Assembly: GCA_045639325.1 (NCBI GenBank)
Contig: JAZUCU010000046.1
Span: 1-47,643, forward strand
DNA from: RGIG8244 sp045639325
GTDB lineage: Bacteria > Verrucomicrobiota > Lentisphaeria > Victivallales > UBA1829
Length of the DNA stretch: 47,643 nt
Direction of reading: 5' to 3'
Positions within the stretch are counted from its first letter, which is position 1. Every line of letters begins with the position of its first letter. Below the pieces are notes generated by a model. The model was not told where the DNA came from, ran no database searches, and worked only from the letters and a program-made list of their open reading frames with translations. Both the position numbers and the translations under genes were made by a program. Shown here piece by piece: positions 43,886 to 47,643 of the stretch.

Positions 43886-46800
43886 TTACTTGTACAAATG
43901 TGGATAATCCCGCTTTACCTGACGTTCGCAACCGGCGCCGCTAAATGCGTATTTCCCAATTTTCTTCACACTATTGGGAATGTTGATGCTTTGCAGATTT
44001 GAACAATGACAAAACGCATGTTCTCCAATTTCCCTCACACTATTGGGAATGTTGATACTTTGCAGACTTGAGCAACCAAAAAACGCCGACTTTCCAATTG
44101 TTGTCACACTATCTGGAATGTTGATACTTTGCAGATATGAGTAGTCGCTAAATGCGTAGTTTTCAATTTTTGTTACTCTGCCCGGGATGGTGATATTTTT
44201 CATTTTTGAATAACAAAACGCCCATCCTCCAATATTTTCTACATTAAGAGGGATTTGATAAGTTCCGTAAAAATCTGGGGGGAAGTAGAGCAGAGTTTTA
44301 CTGTTCTTGTCAATTAATGCTCCGTATTCATCTTGGTAGAAGTGTTTGTTGCCTGATGCCAGTTTTACTTTTCTTACTCCGCCAAATGCTCCATGACCAA
44401 TATTGACTACACCTCGGGGGATTATGATGTCTTTCATGTTATCATTGTACAAAAATGCACTACTCCCGATATGTATTACACTGTCGGGTATTGTTAGATT
44501 TGTTAAACGCTGGCATGCATAAAATGCAGAATCACCTATTGACTTAAGATTATTTTTCAAAACAACAGTCTCTAATTTGCTGCAATGAGAAAAGGCCGCC
44601 CATGGGATATGAGTAATCCCGGAACCAATAATTACATTTTGCAAATTATCACAGGCTGTAAATAAACTTATGCCAATTCTTTTTACACTATCAGGAATGA
44701 AAAATTCTTTTAAACTGTCACAAGAATTAAACGCAGCATCTTCGATAATGGTAACACTGTTTGGAATTTTTACGCTCCGTAAATTTTTACATCCATAAAA
44801 TGCCCGGGAACCAATTTCTACGACTCCTTCCGGTATGATAACTTCAATAAGAGAATCTTTGTTTTTTACACCGGTGATTTTTCTTTTATCTGCACTGAAA
44901 ATCACACCGTTTGCTTCTGCAATGCGGTATTGGGTGGCAATGATATTTTTTTTGTTATTAAGTTGAGTAAATCTCTGTTTTAACTCGTTCCCTCTGATGT
45001 TGTCAGGATCAATTTTATGAAGCGTTTCAAAGATCTTTACGATATTCTCCGGCAGTTGGCTTTCTAAATCAGATTGCATTTCGAACTGTTTTATTTGCAA
45101 TTCGAGATCGCGGATATGGGAGTCGACAATATTCTTTTTTGCTTCCTGCATGGCGGGATTCAACTTCTGTATGGCTTCAGACTCATTCCGGATTAACCGG
45201 TTGAAATCTGCAAAGGAGATGGCGTTCATTGCTCTCAATCTGTTAAGTCTTTCAATTTCTTTCAGATGCCGGTTAATCTGGTTTTGACGGTCAGCGGCTT
45301 TTGATTGCTGCTCTACTTCCTGTATTACGCGCTCGCATTCTTTACGCAATTTTACTGTTTCATTGTGGTTCGGGTGTGGGTGTATTTCATCCAATGTTTC
45401 AAACAGTTTTTCTATGTCTTCTTCAAAAGAATCCATAGAGATTGCTTTTCTTTTTACCAAGGCTAAACGAGCCTTGATCTCATCAATACAGGAATCAACA
45501 ATATATTTTATTGCAATTTGCGATTCCGGATCCAATTTCAAAATGGCTTCCGATTCTTTTCTGATTGTTCGGTTGTACTCAGAGCGGGGAATTACTTTAT
45601 CATTGTACAGCTGAGTTACACGTTCTATGTTTTTGAAATGTCTGTTAAGTTTTCTTTCTTTTTTTGTATTCTCGATACGTTTTTTTTCCTCCGCAATGCG
45701 CTTTTCTTGTGCAAAGTGCTTTTCTTGTGCAAAGTGCTTTTCTTCTGCAATGCGCTTTTCTTCCGTAATGCGCTTTTCTTCTGCAATGCGCTTTTCTTCC
45801 GCAATGCGCTTTTCTTCTGCAATGCGCTTTTCTTCCGCAATGCGTTCTTCTTCCGTAATGCGTTCTTCTTTTGCGATACGTTCTTCCTCCGCGATGCGGA
45901 CCTGTCCTTTTTGATTTTGATTATAGAGATAATAGCCTGTTCCAGCGGCAGCCAAGAGGATCAGCAGGATTGCAACGGATGTCCATTGTGGTGGTGATTG
46001 TGTCTTTCTTTTGGGAGCGGATTTGACTTTTTTACCATTCAATGCGGCTGCAAAGTCGGAACAATTTTCAAAACGCTGAACTGGATCTTTGTCCAGTGCG
46101 CGCATCAGGGCATTTTCGGCATGTTTCGGGATATTGTTCAATGCGGGAACTTTGCTTTTCAGAACAGCTTCCCGCAATACTGCGGCATCCGGACTTTCAA
46201 AAGGTGTGCGGCCGGCAAACATTTCATAGGTTAAAATGGCAAGCGCATATTGGTCGGTTTTTGCATCCTGCGCCAAACCTTCCCACTGTTCCGGAGCCAT
46301 GTACGGTCCGGTGCCTGAAGTCCCGTAATATGCCATGGATACGCGGGTCATGGATGTATGGATCTGTGCAGCCAGTCCGAAATCCAGAACTTTAATATCT
46401 CCATCGGCATTGATAATAATATTACCGGGCTTGATATCCCGATGGATGATTCTCTGTTTATGGGCGTAATCTAAAGCGTCAGCGATCTGATTGACAATGG
46501 GCTGCACATCCTGGAGGGTAAGTTGTCCCTCTTTGCGTTTTCTGCGGAGCCAGCGGCGTAAATCTTCGCCCTCGCAACATTCCATGATAAGATAATAATT
46601 GCCATTGATGTTGTCCCGTTCCAGATTACTGTAGCCGGCAATGTTGGGGTGATGCAGATTATGAACCAGTTGGAAGTTATCCTTAATATCTTCCATTTCT
46701 AAAGTATTATGACTCAGCTCCGGTGGCAGAGCTTTCAGCGCGATTTCAATTCCTGCGGTTTCGTCAAAGCATTTGTATACGACACCCATTCCGCCCTGAC

Positions 46801-46924
46801 CGAGTTCTGCAAGAACTTTGTAACGGTTCATGATGACATCACCAGTGACGAATCTACCATCGGGTTTACGATCCCGTTTGCCTGGCATGGTTGCATCAGC
46901 GTCAAAATTTGATTGAGTTGTCAT
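43886..46924 (-). CDS. Receptor-like Ser/Thr kinase with E/K/R helix spacer and BspA-type LRR domain
   Basis: 1012 residues. Kinase ~35-300: glycine loop ELGQGGMGVVYK, Lys64 (IALKAL), HRDIKPGN (Asp163), VLDFGLAAQ (Asp181), GTGPYMAPEQW. One membrane helix at ~315-335 (WTSVAILLILLAAAGTGYYL). Then twelve six-residue units of the RIAEEK type (343-414), a charged helical region to ~650 with repeated 'RLNRxxxxxxISxxxFNRxIRNESEAIxKL' segments, and ten to eleven BspA-type leucine-rich repeats (~695-990) of the form GxxAFxxCxxLxxIxIPxSVxxI. The topology puts the kinase inside and the LRR outside. Probably senses an extracellular protein or surface ligand. AT-richer than neighbours near its C-terminus. 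Own promoter at 46972-47000. Confidence 0.93.
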   Translation of the reverse strand: MTTQSNFDADATMPGKRDRKPDGRFVTGDVIMNRYKVLAELGQGGMGVVYKCFDETAGIEIALKALPPELSHNTLEMEDIKDNFQLVHNLHHPNIAGYSNLERDNINGNYYLIMECCEGEDLRRWLRRKRKEGQLTLQDVQPIVNQIADALDYAHKQRIIHRDIKPGNIIINADGDIKVLDFGLAAQIHTSMTRVSMAYYGTSGTGPYMAPEQWEGLAQDAKTDQYALAILTYEMFAGRTPFESPDAAVLREAVLKSKVPALNNIPKHAENALMRALDKDPVQRFENCSDFAAALNGKKVKSAPKRKTQSPPQWTSVAILLILLAAAGTGYYLYNQNQKGQVRIAEEERIAKEERITEEERIAEEKRIAEEKRIAEEKRIAEEKRITEEKRIAEEKHFAQEKHFAQEKRIAEEKKRIENTKKERKLNRHFKNIERVTQLYNDKVIPRSEYNRTIRKESEAILKLDPESQIAIKYIVDSCIDEIKARLALVKRKAISMDSFEEDIEKLFETLDEIHPHPNHNETVKLRKECERVIQEVEQQSKAADRQNQINRHLKEIERLNRLRAMNAISFADFNRLIRNESEAIQKLNPAMQEAKKNIVDSHIRDLELQIKQFEMQSDLESQLPENIVKIFETLHKIDPDNIRGNELKQRFTQLNNKKNIIATQYRIAEANGVIFSADKRKITGVKNKDSLIEVIIPEGVVEIGSRAFYGCKNLRSVKIPNSVTIIEDAAFNSCDSLKEFFIPDSVKRIGISLFTACDNLQNVIIGSGITHIPWAAFSHCSKLETVVLKNNLKSIGDSAFYACQRLTNLTIPDSVIHIGSSAFLYNDNMKDIIIPRGVVNIGHGAFGGVRKVKLASGNKHFYQDEYGALIDKNSKTLLYFPPDFYGTYQIPLNVENIGGWAFCYSKMKNITIPGRVTKIENYAFSDYSYLQSINIPDSVTTIGKSAFFGCSSLQSINIPNSVREIGEHAFCHCSNLQSINIPNSVKKIGKYAFSGAGCERQVKRDYPHLYK
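45685..45900 (-). repeat. 18-bp tandem repeat encoding RIAEEK hexads
   Basis: About twelve 18-bp units inside the kinase gene, with variants RIAKEE, RITEEE and HFAQEK. Six-residue E/K/R periodicity, not seven, suggests a rigid single alpha-helix and not a classical coiled coil. Copy number could vary by slippage. Confidence 0.85.
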
Positions 46925-46971
46925 GTGGTATTTCTCCCTGTTCGTATATTATAACTTATTTTTATCTCAAT

Positions 46972-47000
46972 AATATATCATCACATACGAATAAATACAA
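46972..47000 (-). promoter_or_regulatory. Promoter of the receptor kinase
   Basis: Minus strand: TTGTAT (47000-46995), 17-base spacer, TATATT (46977-46972), ~48 bases before the ATG at 46924. Confidence 0.58.
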
Positions 47001-47033
47001 GTGAAAAACTGTATCAATATGGTAAAAGCAGCG

Positions 47034-47053
47034 CAATTGTTTCGTAACAATTG
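47034..47053 (-). terminator. Short hairpin after the AraC-like remnant
   Basis: CAATTGTT / AACAATTG stem with a 4-base loop, three bases after the remnant stop. On the minus strand the following T run is weak, so it is at best a poor terminator. Confidence 0.35.
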
Positions 47054-47055
47054 TT

Positions 47056-47300
47056 CTATTTGCGATTGAAACGTTTGCGGTAATTGCCGGGTGTCGAATT
47101 GAAATATTTGAGGAAACATTCATGAAAATAACGGTGACTGGAGAATTCGCATTGACAGGCGATTTCCGCAATGGATAAATTGGTCATCAGGAGTAAATTT
47201 TTTGCCTGTTCCAGTTTTGCCTCCAATTGAATGTGTTTGGGCGAGACAGAAAAGTTTTTGCACCAATTTGCCGGTATGGGAGGGGAAGGCTTGAAGACCT
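47056..47300 (-). pseudogene. AraC-family regulator remnant
   Basis: The frame ending at 47056 reads SVSPKHIQLEAKLEQAKNLL, then TNLSIAEIACQCEFSSHRYFHECFLKYFNSTPGNYRKRFN, a clear second half of an AraC/XylS DNA-binding domain. Upstream the frame meets a stop at 47299-47301, has no plausible start, and the first helix-turn-helix cannot be found intact in any frame; scattered open pieces up to ~47540 do not add up to a protein. It is therefore a broken gene or the 3' end of a gene disrupted by several frameshifts. The rest of 47301-47643 shows no gene. Confidence 0.75.
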
Positions 47301-47607
47301 ATACAAACAACGTGAAAATTTCATTTACCCTATTGCTTCTGATGGGACGATGATTCCAGAAAACTCGAAGGCAAATTGTTTGTTCAACTCTGATTGCCAA
47401 CCCGGAAATGTTTTATTCCATTGCCTGAGAAGAGATGCCGGATGATGAAACTTTTGGGTTCTTCGACGGTTTGTGCCAGAACTGAACAGAAAATAGAAGA
47501 AAATTGAAAGACGGATTTGAAAAAGTCCGATGGCGCACATAAAACTAATCTGTCCGTAAATGCAGAGATAAATCTAAAACCAGTGCCAACGGCACGGCAC
47601 AGTAAAG

Positions 47608-47635
47608 CCCAGGGTGAGCGAAGCGTAACCCTGGG
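47608..47635. repeat. REP-like hairpin at window end
   Basis: CCCAGGGT (47608-47615) and ACCCTGGG (47628-47635) form an 8-bp stem around GAGCGAAGCGTA. The motif looks like a dispersed extragenic palindrome; only one copy is in this window. Confidence 0.55.
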
Positions 47636-47643
47636 TATAAGTC

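Noticed and set aside
45685..45900. Short regular repeats that might suggest a CRISPR array
   Set aside because: 18-bp units without spacers, in frame inside the kinase gene; protein repeat.
47325..47540. 71-codon frame near the window end
   Set aside because: Translation shows no homology to an AraC N-terminal region and lacks a ribosome site; part of the decayed segment.
1..47643. tRNA, rRNA, riboswitch
   Set aside because: Intergenic gaps were read for cloverleaf ends and conserved switch cores; none was convincing.

Overview
The window looks like a chromosome segment from a gut-type Lentisphaerota bacterium (Victivallales-like). This is inferred from gene style. It has prepilin-type proteins with an FTLIELLVV start and a late FDG motif, each heading an operon with a hydrolase. 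It also has many carbohydrate-active enzymes, sugar-isomerase and amidohydrolase TIM barrels, membrane-anchored Ser/Thr kinases, and a giant haemolysin-repeat protein. No rRNA, tRNA or CRISPR array is seen.

Layout. (1) 1-6982 (-): the 5' 2327 codons of a giant protein that runs off the left edge. It has no signal peptide, carries an IdeS/Mac-type (C66) and a streptopain-type (C10) cysteine peptidase domain, FN3 and beta-helix modules, and calcium-binding glycine-rich repeats where the window ends. (2) 7446-9020 (-): pseudopilin plus amidohydrolase. (3) 9169-10605 (+): GH43-like glycosidase. (4) 10611-12563 (-): Ser/Thr kinase plus sugar isomerase/epimerase. (5) 12690-16153 (-): a four-gene operon of an unknown protein, aldose epimerase and two tandem amidohydrolases. 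(6) 16327-19245 (+): rmuC, an alpha/beta esterase, a YigZ/IMPACT protein. (7) 19249-22266 (-): a 1005-residue orphan. (8) 22491-23039 (+): RelB/DinJ antitoxin and a frameshifted YafQ toxin. (9) 23183-28270 (-): pseudopilin plus secreted GH42-like enzyme. (10) 28575-30020 (-): purF lacking the N-terminal cysteine; 30163-30636 (+): ybaK. (11) 30642-38770 (-): six-gene operon of sugar-binding lipoprotein, galK, clpC, Nudix, OppC-like permease, secreted helical protein. (12) 38886-43683 (-): HAD phosphatase, then an operon of two metallophosphoesterases and a MATE pump. (13) 43886-46924 (-): kinase with TM, E/K/R helix and BspA-type LRRs. (14) 47056-47643: AraC-family remnant and a REP-like hairpin.

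Together the genes suggest a saccharolytic, host-associated lifestyle: secreted or surface hydrolases, sugar uptake and isomerisation, and receptor-like kinases. The strongest candidate for something new is the giant protein joining two unrelated families of cysteine protease, both known mainly from immunoglobulin- or host-protein-degrading streptococcal enzymes. A second window-wide signal is a promoter of the form TTGNNN, 16-17 bp, TATATT found upstream of essentially every transcription unit.
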